Of a stretch of DNA of 41,861 nt, positions 32,074 through 40,658 are shown one piece after another. The stretch lies in NCBI GenBank assembly GCA_964370775.1, contig CAYJKT010000024.1, positions 1 to 41,861 of the forward strand. Reading direction: 5' to 3'. The stretch's first letter is position 1; each line of letters starts with the position of its first letter. The stretch is from SIG603 sp964370775. GTDB taxonomy: Bacteria; Bacillota; Clostridia; Oscillospirales; Acutalibacteraceae. The translations under genes were made by a program, and so were the position numbers. The notes beneath the pieces are model-generated. The model searched no databases, was not told the DNA's origin, and saw only the letters and a list, made by a program, of their open reading frames with translations.

Positions 32074-33285
32074 ATGGCTATCGCATTAGAAGCAATTTCT
32101 ATTTTAACAGAAATAGTATATTGTTTTTTCATATTAAAATTTGCAATTAAAACATTAAAACACAGAGTTAATTATATTACATTAGCTTTAATTTCGGTCT
32201 TTAATGGTGTTTCTGTGGGGCTTATTTACTCTTTTGAACTTCCATTTTACTTTATCTATCTTTTCATATTTCTGGCTTATGGTATAGAACTTTATATTAT
32301 TGCAAAACCTAAAATCAGACCTCTTGTTTTCATTGTTTCTAGCCTAGTTTTTAATATTTCTTCTCTGCATTTAATCATAATATTAATCATGAGTGCTTTA
32401 ACTGAATGTTCTTTATCTATCCTTTATGCTAGTCAAATATATTTCCCTCTTTCAATTATAATAACAGACAGTATATTAATTTGCACTCTACTATTTTTCG
32501 TTCATATACTTCCACAAAAAACACTTTACAATATTGCAAATGCTAAAATATATTCAGAAATCATGTCGTTTTTCTCTATTTTAATGTTTGGATATATGTC
32601 AATAGATAACTGGGTAGTAATGAGCGATGAAACAAACCTTGTTTACCTATTTTCTACTTTAATGTCTATCATCTGCCAAACATCACTGTTTTATTGTTTA
32701 TTCTATTTCAATATTTACTTCACTGTACTTCACCCATATAAACGTAAAGCCGACCAAATAAAATCAGTACATGGGCAAATTATTGAGAAAAAAATCATGA
32801 CTGAACAAAAGCTTTATACTGACGATTTAACTGGCTTATATAATAAACGTTTCATACTATCTAAATTAGATGAACTTTGTGAAAACAAAAACATTTCTTT
32901 TGCTTTGGTTTATTCCGATTTAGTAGGATTAAAACGAGTTAACGATACTTTTGGGCACCGTACAGGTGATAGTTACATTACTGCCGCTGCTGATATATTC
33001 AAGAATTCTGTTAGAGAAGATGATATAGTCGCAAGGCTTAGTGGTGACGAATTTTTGATTATCTTATATGATATCAGCAGAGGAGATTTAGAAGTTGTAA
33101 TAAATAGAATTCGCACTAATTTTGTATCTAAAAAAGAAAAAATAGACTATGTTTTCCATGCTAATTTAGGATACGAGTATTTTGATGAAAAAAATATAAC
33201 CGATAAAAAGCAAGATATAATTGAGATAGTAGACGATTTAATGAAAAAAGACAAAGCATTATTTTATAAAAAGGGTGGTATATAA
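32074..33285 (+). CDS. Membrane diguanylate cyclase with SGDEF active site and I-site
   Basis: A 403-residue protein with six or seven hydrophobic segments in residues 1-225 (possible small-ligand or redox-sensing membrane domain), then a GGDEF domain. The domain opens DDLTGLYNKRFILSKL, has the magnesium site YSDLVGLKRVNDTFGHRTGD, and the active loop reads LSGDEF (SGDEF at 323-327). The inhibitory site RxxD is present five residues before it as REDD (314-317). Ser in the first position is tolerated in some active enzymes, so it is probably active and feedback-inhibited. AAAGAGGTG precedes the ATG. It is directly followed by a second such gene with no gap. Confidence 0.85.
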   Translation: MAIALEAISILTEIVYCFFILKFAIKTLKHRVNYITLALISVFNGVSVGLIYSFELPFYFIYLFIFLAYGIELYIIAKPKIRPLVFIVSSLVFNISSLHLIIILIMSALTECSLSILYASQIYFPLSIIITDSILICTLLFFVHILPQKTLYNIANAKIYSEIMSFFSILMFGYMSIDNWVVMSDETNLVYLFSTLMSIICQTSLFYCLFYFNIYFTVLHPYKRKADQIKSVHGQIIEKKIMTEQKLYTDDLTGLYNKRFILSKLDELCENKNISFALVYSDLVGLKRVNDTFGHRTGDSYITAAADIFKNSVREDDIVARLSGDEFLIILYDISRGDLEVVINRIRTNFVSKKEKIDYVFHANLGYEYFDEKNITDKKQDIIEIVDDLMKKDKALFYKKGGI

Positions 33286-34494
33286 ATGTTACTTATTACT
33301 AGTATAATGTACTTAATATATGTTTACTATGTATTTTATTATGCCGCTAGAATATTTGATAAGCCGATGATTAAAATGAAGCCTTTGTCTATAATTGCTG
33401 CCTTAAATACATTTTTAATTTACCTACCAAGTTATATAATGCACTTCAATAATGAATGGCTATTTATGATTATTTATTTTATAATTTTAGGGCTAGAAAT
33501 ACACATGGTTTTTAAGCAACCTCTTACTGATACTATATCAGCGTTACTCTGTTTCATTATAAACTATTTTGCTTTAAGATATTTCTTTGTCGCACTATTT
33601 GCTAATAATCAAGGAATTCACATTTTGGAATACGTAAGCGACACAAATAACACTTTACGTGTTACATTGTTCACATTTGTCACTATTGTTCCATATATAA
33701 TTGCAAGTAGTAAAATATTGATAGCAAAAAATGTTAAGTACATTTTCAAAGATTTTTCTACTATTAAATTATGTGCAATACTCCTTGGTTTAGTTTGTGT
33801 AAATCAGCTAGCTGGTATACCATCGCTATATCTAACGTCTTCTACCCCAGCATTTAATAACTTATACCAAATACGTTTATCTATGTTTTCTTTGATGTGC
33901 TTTGTAATTATTATGGCAATCGTGTTTACTTATTCTCATTTAAAAAGAGCTGCTGTCTCTTTTTTAGACACTAGTTCACAAATTGACACTAACACAAAAT
34001 TCATTAATGAACTAGAAAGCGAAATTAACCTAGATTATTCCACTGGGTTTTATGTTAGAAGTGTAGCTACTGACAAGCTAGAAGAATTTTTAAGTGCAAA
34101 TATGTATTGCTATATAGCTTTTATTGATATTGACGGATTAAAAATAGTTAATGATAATTTTAGTCATAATGAAGGCGACGTATATATTGACATGGTGTCT
34201 GAAAAAGTTAGAACTATTTTTAAAGAAGACACAATCGCACGTATAGGTGGCGACGAATTTTTGATTGTAGGAAACTCACAAGGTGAGAAATCTATTAGCG
34301 AAAAAGTACATTTTTGTTATAATGAGGTTGCAAAGCAAAAACATCTTCAAAGCTTACCTTACGATACTTCTGTTAGTTACGGATTTATTGAAGTAGATAA
34401 CACTAACGAGCTATCTGCTTCACAATTGATTGACATTGCAGATAAGAAGATGTATGAGTTCAAAAAAAGCAGAAACAAAGAGAGAAAAGTATAA
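33286..34494 (+). CDS. Membrane diguanylate cyclase with GGDEF active site, no I-site
   Basis: A 402-residue protein with about seven hydrophobic segments in residues 1-225 and a GGDEF domain. It keeps the magnesium-binding DIDGLKIVNDNFSHNEGD and the full active loop IGGDEF (321-325), but the inhibitory RxxD site reads FKED (312-315), so the key Arg is lost. The domain lacks the usual DDLTGLYN opening; it reads LDYSTGFYVRSVA. The ATG directly follows the stop codon of the previous gene (TAAATG), so the two are co-translated. Membrane topology suggests the pair are diverged paralogues that may form a heterodimer. Confidence 0.83.
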   Translation: MLLITSIMYLIYVYYVFYYAARIFDKPMIKMKPLSIIAALNTFLIYLPSYIMHFNNEWLFMIIYFIILGLEIHMVFKQPLTDTISALLCFIINYFALRYFFVALFANNQGIHILEYVSDTNNTLRVTLFTFVTIVPYIIASSKILIAKNVKYIFKDFSTIKLCAILLGLVCVNQLAGIPSLYLTSSTPAFNNLYQIRLSMFSLMCFVIIMAIVFTYSHLKRAAVSFLDTSSQIDTNTKFINELESEINLDYSTGFYVRSVATDKLEEFLSANMYCYIAFIDIDGLKIVNDNFSHNEGDVYIDMVSEKVRTIFKEDTIARIGGDEFLIVGNSQGEKSISEKVHFCYNEVAKQKHLQSLPYDTSVSYGFIEVDNTNELSASQLIDIADKKMYEFKKSRNKERKV

Positions 34495-34542
34495 CTTATC
34501 TCACACAAAGCTTAATTAAATTTATATTAAACCAAATAAAGA

Positions 34543-34576
34543 GGCGATACTATTAAACAATAGTATCGCCCCTTTT
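34543..34576. terminator. Bidirectional terminator, GGDEF genes and sugar operon
   Basis: GGCGATACTATT (34543-34554) pairs with AATAGTATCGCC (34559-34570), loop AAAC, then CCTTTT. On the minus strand it is followed by TCTTTATTTGG. Confidence 0.85.
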
Positions 34577-34603
34577 GCTTATAATCTAGGTATAAAAATA
34601 CTC

Positions 34604-35026
34604 TTAGATAACACCTTTTTTGATAATGATGTTCGCATATAATGCTTTTTCGCTTGTTGTAACTGTTGCATAAGCATTTTTAGCTCTTGGATAATACTCA
34701 GGTTTGTCAATCCCTACTTCTCTTAATCCGTCTTTCTCATGCTTCTTGCCAATCTCTCTATATACGTCCCAAATTTCTGGAATTGGGTCATTAGCTACAG
34801 TATTCATCAATATTGTAGGATTTTCTACATAAGGGTCTAGTGGCATAAAAGTTAAGATTGCGTCTAGAATTTCAGGAATTCCATGTCCGTCTAATCTAAC
34901 TACTTTGTCAGCGTGAGAATTAGCTGGGAAGTTACCGTCTACGATAGAAAGCTCGTCTCCGTGACCCATTTCTGCTAAGATTTTAAGCAGTTCAGGTGAT
35001 AATATATTTGGTATGTTTTTTAACAT
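34604..35026 (-). CDS. fucU: FucU/RbsD-family sugar mutarotase
   Basis: A 140-residue cytoplasmic mutarotase that speeds anomer exchange of a sugar. It matches E. coli FucU closely at both ends: LISPELLKVLAEMGHGDE is here LSPELLKILAEMGHGDE (His22), then Asp30 in IVDGNFPANSHADKVVRLDGHGI; the C terminus is RAKNAYATVTTSEKALYANIIIKKGVI. It is closer to FucU than to RbsD (LNHGHTD type). It is last in the six-gene operon, 34 bp after the reductase, just before the terminator. No fucose isomerase or kinase is here, so the true substrate may be another aldose. Confidence 0.9.
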   Translation of the reverse strand: MLKNIPNILSPELLKILAEMGHGDELSIVDGNFPANSHADKVVRLDGHGIPEILDAILTFMPLDPYVENPTILMNTVANDPIPEIWDVYREIGKKHEKDGLREVGIDKPEYYPRAKNAYATVTTSEKALYANIIIKKGVI

Positions 35027-35060
35027 ATTCTACTCTCCTCTTAAAAACCTATAAAGGTAA

Positions 35061-36074
35061 TTATTTTGTGATTGTGCCGTCTATATCCCATAGGTCTGTC
35101 CAGTCTTTAGCGCCTTCCCATAGGAAAACTTGACCTTTAATCAATCTGCAATCTTTGTCAGCTTTCTCTAACTTAGCCATTTCTTCATCTGTTAGAGGAT
35201 CTTCTGTTCCACATTTTAGGTTGCTTAAATACTCGTTCTCATAAATTGAGAAAGGAATTGGCACTGAACCTCTTTGAATTTGCCATTTTAAGCAAATAAC
35301 TGCTGGGTGAACACCGTGTGCTTGAGCCACTTCTACAACTTCTGGCATTTGAATATCAACAACGTCATCAGGAGTTTTATCTCTGTCAGGTCTTGTTGGG
35401 CTACCGATTGGGCAGAAACCGATTGGTAAAATACCTTTATCTGTGATGTATTTGAATAGTTCTGGTTGTTGGAATGATGGGTGCATTTCCATCTCGATAG
35501 CAGCAGGCATAATCTCGCATAGAGGTAAAACTGCCTCTAGTTTAGGGATTGTCATGCTTGACATACCGATAGATTTTACAAGACCCATTTTTTGTAGTCT
35601 CTCTAATTGTCTCCATGTAGCCATAAATCTGTCTACATCAAATGGTACTGAGTCTGGGTTTCTTGCGTCGCCATCACAACCTGGTGCATGGTAGTTTGGG
35701 AAAGGCCAGTGAATGAAATAGCAATCGATATAATCTAGTTGTAAATCTTTTAAAGATTTAGCGCATGAGATAAGAACATCGCCTTTAGCATGTTGGTCAT
35801 TCCATACTTTTGACGTAATGAATAATTCTTCTCTAGTTACAATACCGTTATCCATAGCTTTTTTGAAAACATTACCGATTAAATGTTCGTTGCCATAAAC
35901 AGCAGCACAGTCAAACATTCTGTAACCTACTTCAATCGCTCCGTAAACAGCGTCTGATACTTGCTCAGCAGTAAATCTGTCTGAACCAAATGTTCCCATA
36001 CCTACGCAAGGTACTTCAACACCTGTATTTAGTTTTCTTTTTGGTACAATACTTGGGTTAATTTTCTCTGACAT
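35061..36074 (-). CDS. Aldo/keto reductase
   Basis: A 337-residue NAD(P)H-dependent reductase with the (beta/alpha)8 fold. The catalytic four are Asp55 and Tyr60 (RMFDCAAVYGNE), Lys89 (ITSKVWND) and His122 (CYFIHWPFP). The cofactor-binding C-terminal region includes LKWQIQRGSVPIPFS and KLEKADKDCRLIKG. It lacks a signal peptide. In the operon it follows the kinase gene by 11 bp. With a sugar mutarotase downstream it could reduce an aldose to its alditol, or the reverse. Confidence 0.88.
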   Translation of the reverse strand: MSEKINPSIVPKRKLNTGVEVPCVGMGTFGSDRFTAEQVSDAVYGAIEVGYRMFDCAAVYGNEHLIGNVFKKAMDNGIVTREELFITSKVWNDQHAKGDVLISCAKSLKDLQLDYIDCYFIHWPFPNYHAPGCDGDARNPDSVPFDVDRFMATWRQLERLQKMGLVKSIGMSSMTIPKLEAVLPLCEIMPAAIEMEMHPSFQQPELFKYITDKGILPIGFCPIGSPTRPDRDKTPDDVVDIQMPEVVEVAQAHGVHPAVICLKWQIQRGSVPIPFSIYENEYLSNLKCGTEDPLTDEEMAKLEKADKDCRLIKGQVFLWEGAKDWTDLWDIDGTITK

Positions 36075-36085
36075 TTTCTATTCTC

Positions 36086-37018
36086 CTATCTAATTTTTTC
36101 TACTTTAATCATTGGCGTAACCATTTCTAAATCTTTTTTATCATAATTTCCTGTGCCAAGATTTAGAGCATTCGCAGTTGATACTGCCACAGCATAAGCA
36201 ATAATATCTTCTGTTTTCCAGTCTCTTACTTTACCAACTGCAAAACCAGCTACCATACTGTCCCCACAACCTACTGTATTTACAACAGGAATATCAGGTG
36301 TAATACCTTTAAATACTCCGTCTTTTGTAACTACAAGTACACCATCTTTTCCCAGTGATACCGCAACATTTTCAGGACCTATATCACGTATTTTGTAGGC
36401 TGCTTCTATTAGTTCATCAAAGTTATCTACATCAACATTCAAAATCTGTTTGATTTCGTCTGTGTTAGGCTTAACAAGCCACGGTTTTGCAGATAATGAT
36501 ACATTTAAAGCTTCACCACTAGTATCAAGAATAACTTTTTTATCGTATTCTTTAGCGATTTCAGTTAGCCTTTTATAAAAATCAGTCGGCACGCCTTTTG
36601 GCATACTTCCACTAATTGCTACAATATCTACACTCGGCAATTTGTTTTTAAAATCTGCTATAAAATTATCTAAATCCTTAGCTGTAACTTCAAAACCAGG
36701 CTCTAAAAACTCTGTACTTTTTCCTGTAATGCTATCTCTAACATTAATACAATTTCTTGTTTCTCCGTCAGCAAAAGTAAAAGCTTTTTCTATGTTTTCG
36801 TCTGTAATAAGGCTTAAAAATCTCTCCCCAGCCTTACCACCAACAAAACCCATAGTACAAACTTTTTCGTCTCCTAAAGAGGCTACTCTGGCAACGTTTA
36901 AGCCTTTGCCACCGGCTGTGTCTATAACCTCGTTAACACGCATAACGCTTTGAGGTTTAAGCTCATTTATAAGATATTGTTTATCTATTGCTGTGTTAAG
37001 TGTTACTGTAAGTATCAT
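36086..37018 (-). CDS. PfkB-family hexose kinase (1-phosphofructokinase/tagatose-6-phosphate kinase type)
   Basis: A 310-residue sugar-phosphate kinase of the FruK/LacC group. The N-terminal MILTVTLNTAIDK and DTAGGKGLNVARVASLG (glycine motif at 36-39) are typical of FruK. The catalytic motif is NTVGCGDSMVAGF with Asp253. FruK phosphorylates fructose-1-phosphate at C6 and LacC tagatose-6-phosphate at C1; sequence alone does not separate them here. The aldolase in the same operon needs a ketose bisphosphate, which this enzyme would provide. It is 11 bp after the dehydrogenase gene. Confidence 0.88.
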   Translation of the reverse strand: MILTVTLNTAIDKQYLINELKPQSVMRVNEVIDTAGGKGLNVARVASLGDEKVCTMGFVGGKAGERFLSLITDENIEKAFTFADGETRNCINVRDSITGKSTEFLEPGFEVTAKDLDNFIADFKNKLPSVDIVAISGSMPKGVPTDFYKRLTEIAKEYDKKVILDTSGEALNVSLSAKPWLVKPNTDEIKQILNVDVDNFDELIEAAYKIRDIGPENVAVSLGKDGVLVVTKDGVFKGITPDIPVVNTVGCGDSMVAGFAVGKVRDWKTEDIIAYAVAVSTANALNLGTGNYDKKDLEMVTPMIKVEKIR

Positions 37019-37029
37019 CTAATCACCCC

Positions 37030-38052
37030 TTACTCATTTATAAGCATAACTTTACCTTTTACTTGAGAAGGATTTTTAAATAGCATAAATGCTTCTTTTG
37101 CGTCTTTTAAAGGATATGTAGCAAAGATTAAGCTAGGGTCAAATTTAAGCTGACCTGTTGCAAAATAATGTGCTGTTAGCTCCCATTCTTCACCTGGATA
37201 TGGTGCAGAATAGCTCATCCAAGAACCTGTTAGTTTAAACTCTTTACGGTTCATGTTTTCCCATTGTTTAGGAGTGAATGTTAAATCTTCATGTGGAGTT
37301 CCAATGAAGCAAACACTTGCTTTATTAGCCGCTATTTCAAAAGCTGTGTGCATAGTTTTAACTTGACCAGCTGTCTCAAAAACATAATTATATTTACCGT
37401 TTTGTACTTCTTCTTTAAGTGTGTTAACTGTGTAATCTGCACCTAATTTTTTAGCAAGAGCTAATCTTTCATCAGAAATATCAAAAACCGTAACAGATTT
37501 TGCACCGAAAATTTTAGCCCATTGCATTGTGAACAAACCGATAGTACCACCACCTAAGATAGCAACATCTCCACCACCTTGGTAATCAGCACATCTAATT
37601 CCATGAATAGCTACAGTTGACGGCTCAAACATAGCCGCTTGCTCAAATGGTACACTTTTGTCGTATTTAACTGCGTTAACAGCTGGCAAAACAACATATT
37701 CAGCAAAAGAGCCTTGTTCTCTTGAACCTATAAAACTGTAATGTTTACAAAGTGCATAGTTACCCACTTGGCAATCAGCACAAGATAAACAAGGTAGTAA
37801 AGGAGCACCAGAAACTGTGTCGCCAATCTCAAAACCTTCAACGTCTTCTCCGATTTCTACTACTTCACCAGCAAACTCATGACCTAAAACGATAGGATAA
37901 AAATGAGCACCATTGCCTAAAACTCTAGGTAAGTCACTACCACAAATACCAGCTGCTCTAATTTTCACTTTAACAGTTCCTTTTTTGGTCTCCGGTGTTG
38001 GATATTCTTCGTATCTTAAATCTTCTACTCCATGTAAAACTGCCGCTTTCAT
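37030..38052 (-). CDS. Zinc alcohol dehydrogenase, galactitol-1-phosphate 5-dehydrogenase-like
   Basis: A 340-residue medium-chain dehydrogenase. Catalytic zinc: Cys37 (AGICGSD), His58-Glu59 (LGHEF). Structural zinc: Cys88, Cys91, Cys94, Cys102 (CLSCADCQVGNYALC). Cofactor site: AILGGGTIGLFTMQWAKIFGA near 165. Two stretches match E. coli GatD well: SDLPRVLGNGAHFYPIVLGHEF and GSWMSYSAPYPGEEWE. It should oxidise an alditol or alditol phosphate to the ketose. There is no galactitol PTS in the window, so a free alditol is possible. AGGAGG lies within the end of the kinase gene; the two are 2 bp apart. Confidence 0.87.
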   Translation of the reverse strand: MKAAVLHGVEDLRYEEYPTPETKKGTVKVKIRAAGICGSDLPRVLGNGAHFYPIVLGHEFAGEVVEIGEDVEGFEIGDTVSGAPLLPCLSCADCQVGNYALCKHYSFIGSREQGSFAEYVVLPAVNAVKYDKSVPFEQAAMFEPSTVAIHGIRCADYQGGGDVAILGGGTIGLFTMQWAKIFGAKSVTVFDISDERLALAKKLGADYTVNTLKEEVQNGKYNYVFETAGQVKTMHTAFEIAANKASVCFIGTPHEDLTFTPKQWENMNRKEFKLTGSWMSYSAPYPGEEWELTAHYFATGQLKFDPSLIFATYPLKDAKEAFMLFKNPSQVKGKVMLINE

Positions 38053-38054
38053 AA

Positions 38055-39563
38055 TTAATCCTCCTGCATCATGTCTTTCAAATTGTCATACAATTTAAGG
38101 TATTTGTTATACATTTTATCGTAAATTTCTTTATTATCTTTATTTGGTACATGTTTTCTTTTTGTTTCAACTGTGATTTCAACAGCTTCCTCAAAGCTAG
38201 AGTACACACCTGTTCCAACGCCTGCTAAAATCGCCGCACCTAGTGCAGTAGCTGTGTCAGAAGAAGGCACGATAATCTCTTTGCCTGTTACGTCAGCTTT
38301 TATTTGAGTCCACAATCTGCTGTTAGCCGCACCACCCATAGCGCTCAATACATTAGCATAAGCACCTACGTTTTCAGCTGTTTCTATATTGTGACGAAGT
38401 GAGAAAGCTACGCCCTCCATAACTGCTCTTGAAAAATGTGCTTTAGTTTTGGAGAAGTTAACTCCGTAGTACACACCTTTTGCGTTTTCGTCCCAAATAG
38501 GGCTTCTTTCACCAGCTAAATACGGTAGGAAAACCAATCCGTCGCTACCTGCGTTTACGTTTTCAGCTTCTTTATCTAAATAATAGAAAGAACTAGCACT
38601 GCCATCTGCAGCTTTTTGTCTTTCTTCAAAACAGAACTCTCTCTCAAACCAGTTGATAGCGCCACCGCCACCTACTGTACCACCTTGTAAAAGCCATAAA
38701 TCTTTAACAACATGAGCACCCAAAATCAAGCTTTTTTCAGCTTTATATTCGTCTAAACAAATACTCATACCACCAGCTTGTCCACCTTGCTCTTGTGTTT
38801 GCCCTGCTGCAATAACGCCAGCACCTAAAGTACCACAAGCAGCGTCAAGACCACCAGCCACAACAGGCACACCAACAGGTAAACCAGTTTCTTTAGAAGC
38901 TTTCTCGGTGATTTTACCAACTACTTCATGGCAATCAATTATAGGAGGCAACAGAGAAGTTCTAACACCTAGTTTCTCGCAAAGCTCGGTATCCCATTTG
39001 TTTGTTTTCATGTCATAACAGTTCCAACCATATCCTTGGCTTGGGTCTTGGCTGTACTCACCTGTTAGCATGTAAACTATATAGCTATTCGATTGCAAAA
39101 TTTTATCTGCATTTTCATATATCTCTGGTTTATGTTTTTTGTACCACAATACTTTTGGCATAGTATACGCAGGTTTTACAGGATTTCCACTTGTTCCAAA
39201 CAGCTTTTCTTCGCCTACATTTGCAATCATTTCATCACAAATTTCTTTAGACCTTGTGTCCATCCAAATTGGAGTATTGCATAAAACCTTGCCGTTTTTG
39301 TCGATAGCAATTGCAGACCAACTTTGTCCGTCAATTCCTATAGCTTTTACATCACTTGCACAAAGACCACCATCAATTAATCTTTTGATACCTGTACAAA
39401 CAGCGCTCCACCATTGCTCTGGGTTTTGCTCAACCCAACCATCTTTTATGTAGAAAACTTCGTAAGGTTCGTTGGTTTGCCCTAGAACCTCTCCGTTTCT
39501 ATTAAAAGCTACAATTTTGCAAGCAGATGTACCAATATCTATTCCTAATAATATCTCAGACAT
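38055..39563 (-). CDS. FGGY-family carbohydrate kinase, xylulokinase-like
   Basis: A 502-residue sugar kinase. The phosphate-binding loop is LLGIDIGTSACK (Asp9), the substrate region has GIDGQSWSAIAID and WMDTRS, the catalytic Asp is in VAGGLDAACGTLGAG near 238, and the ATP-side motif is LSAMGGAANSRLWTQIKADVTG near 410. Closest to xylulokinases, but FGGY enzymes differ widely in substrate, and a ketohexose fits this operon as well. It is 18 bp after the aldolase gene. Confidence 0.87.
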   Translation of the reverse strand: MSEILLGIDIGTSACKIVAFNRNGEVLGQTNEPYEVFYIKDGWVEQNPEQWWSAVCTGIKRLIDGGLCASDVKAIGIDGQSWSAIAIDKNGKVLCNTPIWMDTRSKEICDEMIANVGEEKLFGTSGNPVKPAYTMPKVLWYKKHKPEIYENADKILQSNSYIVYMLTGEYSQDPSQGYGWNCYDMKTNKWDTELCEKLGVRTSLLPPIIDCHEVVGKITEKASKETGLPVGVPVVAGGLDAACGTLGAGVIAAGQTQEQGGQAGGMSICLDEYKAEKSLILGAHVVKDLWLLQGGTVGGGGAINWFEREFCFEERQKAADGSASSFYYLDKEAENVNAGSDGLVFLPYLAGERSPIWDENAKGVYYGVNFSKTKAHFSRAVMEGVAFSLRHNIETAENVGAYANVLSAMGGAANSRLWTQIKADVTGKEIIVPSSDTATALGAAILAGVGTGVYSSFEEAVEITVETKRKHVPNKDNKEIYDKMYNKYLKLYDNLKDMMQED

Positions 39564-39580
39564 TTATATCATTCCTTCTA

Positions 39581-40435
39581 TTAAGCTTTTCCGTCGCAAC
39601 CACATACGCACATACGATTTTTAACTAAAGCTTTTACTTTTTCTTTTCCAACTTTACCATAAGCTTTTGGGTCAAATGTATCTGGTTCTGCTTTCAATAC
39701 TTCTTTAACACCGTCAGAATATGCATTTCTTAATTCAGTTGCAAAATTAACTTTGCATATACCTCTTTTAATGCACTCTTTAACTGCTTCGTCGCTAATA
39801 CCAGAAGCACCGTGCAACACCATTGGTGAGCTAATTTTAGTTTTAAGCTCTGTGATAAGCTCTGTGTTTAAAACAGGAGTTTCTGCATAAAAACCGTGAG
39901 CTGTACCAACGCCAACAGCCATACTTGTTAAGCCTGTTTGTTTCTCAAACTCAACAGCTTCACTAGGAATTGTATAGCCAGCGTTTTCACACTCTGTGTC
40001 GTCCTCTTTACCGCCAACTTGTCCGATTTCACCCTCTACAGGAATTCCTTTTTCTTTGCATACATCTACTACTTTTTTTGTAATAGCAATATTTTCATTT
40101 AATGGAAGCTTACTTCCGTCTATCATAATACTTGTATATCCTGCTTCTAGAGCCTCCATGCAAGATTCATAGCTTGCACCGTGGTCTAAGTGCATTGCAA
40201 CAGGCACTGTCGAATTATTAGCAATTGCCTCTACCATAGATTTATAGATACTATAACTACCGTATCTAACAGTAGAAGGTGTTGTTTGTATAATAACTGG
40301 AGCGTTTAACTCCTCGGCTGCCTCAATAATAGCTTGAGCCATTTCCATATTTTCTGCATTAAAAGCGCCTACAGCATACGCACCTTCTTGAGCTTTTTTT
40401 AACATTTCTGTTGATGTTACTAGTGGCATTTTCAT
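39581..40435 (-). CDS. Class II ketose-bisphosphate aldolase, tagatose-bisphosphate type
   Basis: A 284-residue zinc aldolase of the GatY/KbaY/FbaA group, giving glyceraldehyde-3-phosphate and DHAP. The catalytic Asp84 and zinc ligand His85 are in MHLDHGAS, with His180 in GTAHGFY and His208 in VLHGASG; EGEIGQVGG is conserved. The start YAVGAFNAENMEM is typical of GatY. The C terminus, RMCVCGCDGKA, holds three cysteines and is unusual. AGAGGAG precedes the ATG. It is the first gene of the operon, under a promoter with a LacI-type operator. Fructose versus tagatose bisphosphate is not resolved. Confidence 0.9.
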   Translation of the reverse strand: MKMPLVTSTEMLKKAQEGAYAVGAFNAENMEMAQAIIEAAEELNAPVIIQTTPSTVRYGSYSIYKSMVEAIANNSTVPVAMHLDHGASYESCMEALEAGYTSIMIDGSKLPLNENIAITKKVVDVCKEKGIPVEGEIGQVGGKEDDTECENAGYTIPSEAVEFEKQTGLTSMAVGVGTAHGFYAETPVLNTELITELKTKISSPMVLHGASGISDEAVKECIKRGICKVNFATELRNAYSDGVKEVLKAEPDTFDPKAYGKVGKEKVKALVKNRMCVCGCDGKA

Positions 40436-40470
40436 TCTCCTCTTTATTAACTTAATTCAAACTTATAGGT

Positions 40471-40480
40471 TAAACGTTTA
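40471..40480 (-). promoter_or_regulatory. LacI-type operator of the aldolase operon
   Basis: TAAACGTTTA is a perfect 10-bp palindrome with the central CG of LacI-family operators. It lies just downstream of the -10 box, over the expected transcription start, a repressor position. Confidence 0.55.
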
Positions 40481-40490
40481 TATGTTTATT

Positions 40491-40519
40491 ATTGTAACAT
40501 TAAAACATACTAAAGTCAA
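40491..40519 (-). promoter_or_regulatory. Promoter of the aldolase operon
   Basis: On the minus strand TTGACT (40514-40519), 17-bp spacer, TACAAT (40491-40496), about 50 bp before the ATG. Confidence 0.7.
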
Positions 40520-40593
40520 GTACATTTTGTGCATATAAATGTATAATTTTACAGCAATCTTTACTTAATAATATACAAAAAAGACTTTATAAA

Positions 40594-40622
40594 TTGACAT
40601 TTTAAAATAGATATGCTATATT
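40594..40622 (+). promoter_or_regulatory. Promoter of the LacI-family regulator gene
   Basis: TTGACA (40594-40599), 17-bp spacer, TATATT (40617-40622). ACAACGTTAT around 40636-40644, near the start of transcription, is an imperfect CG-centred palindrome and may serve autoregulation. Confidence 0.75.
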
Positions 40623-40658
40623 TATTGTATACTAACAACGTTATGAGAGGTGTCGAAT

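Noticed and set aside
34604..35026. L-fucose catabolic operon, from the FucU call
   Set aside because: No fucose isomerase, fuculokinase of the known type, or fuculose-phosphate aldolase is present; the aldolase is of the ketose-bisphosphate class.
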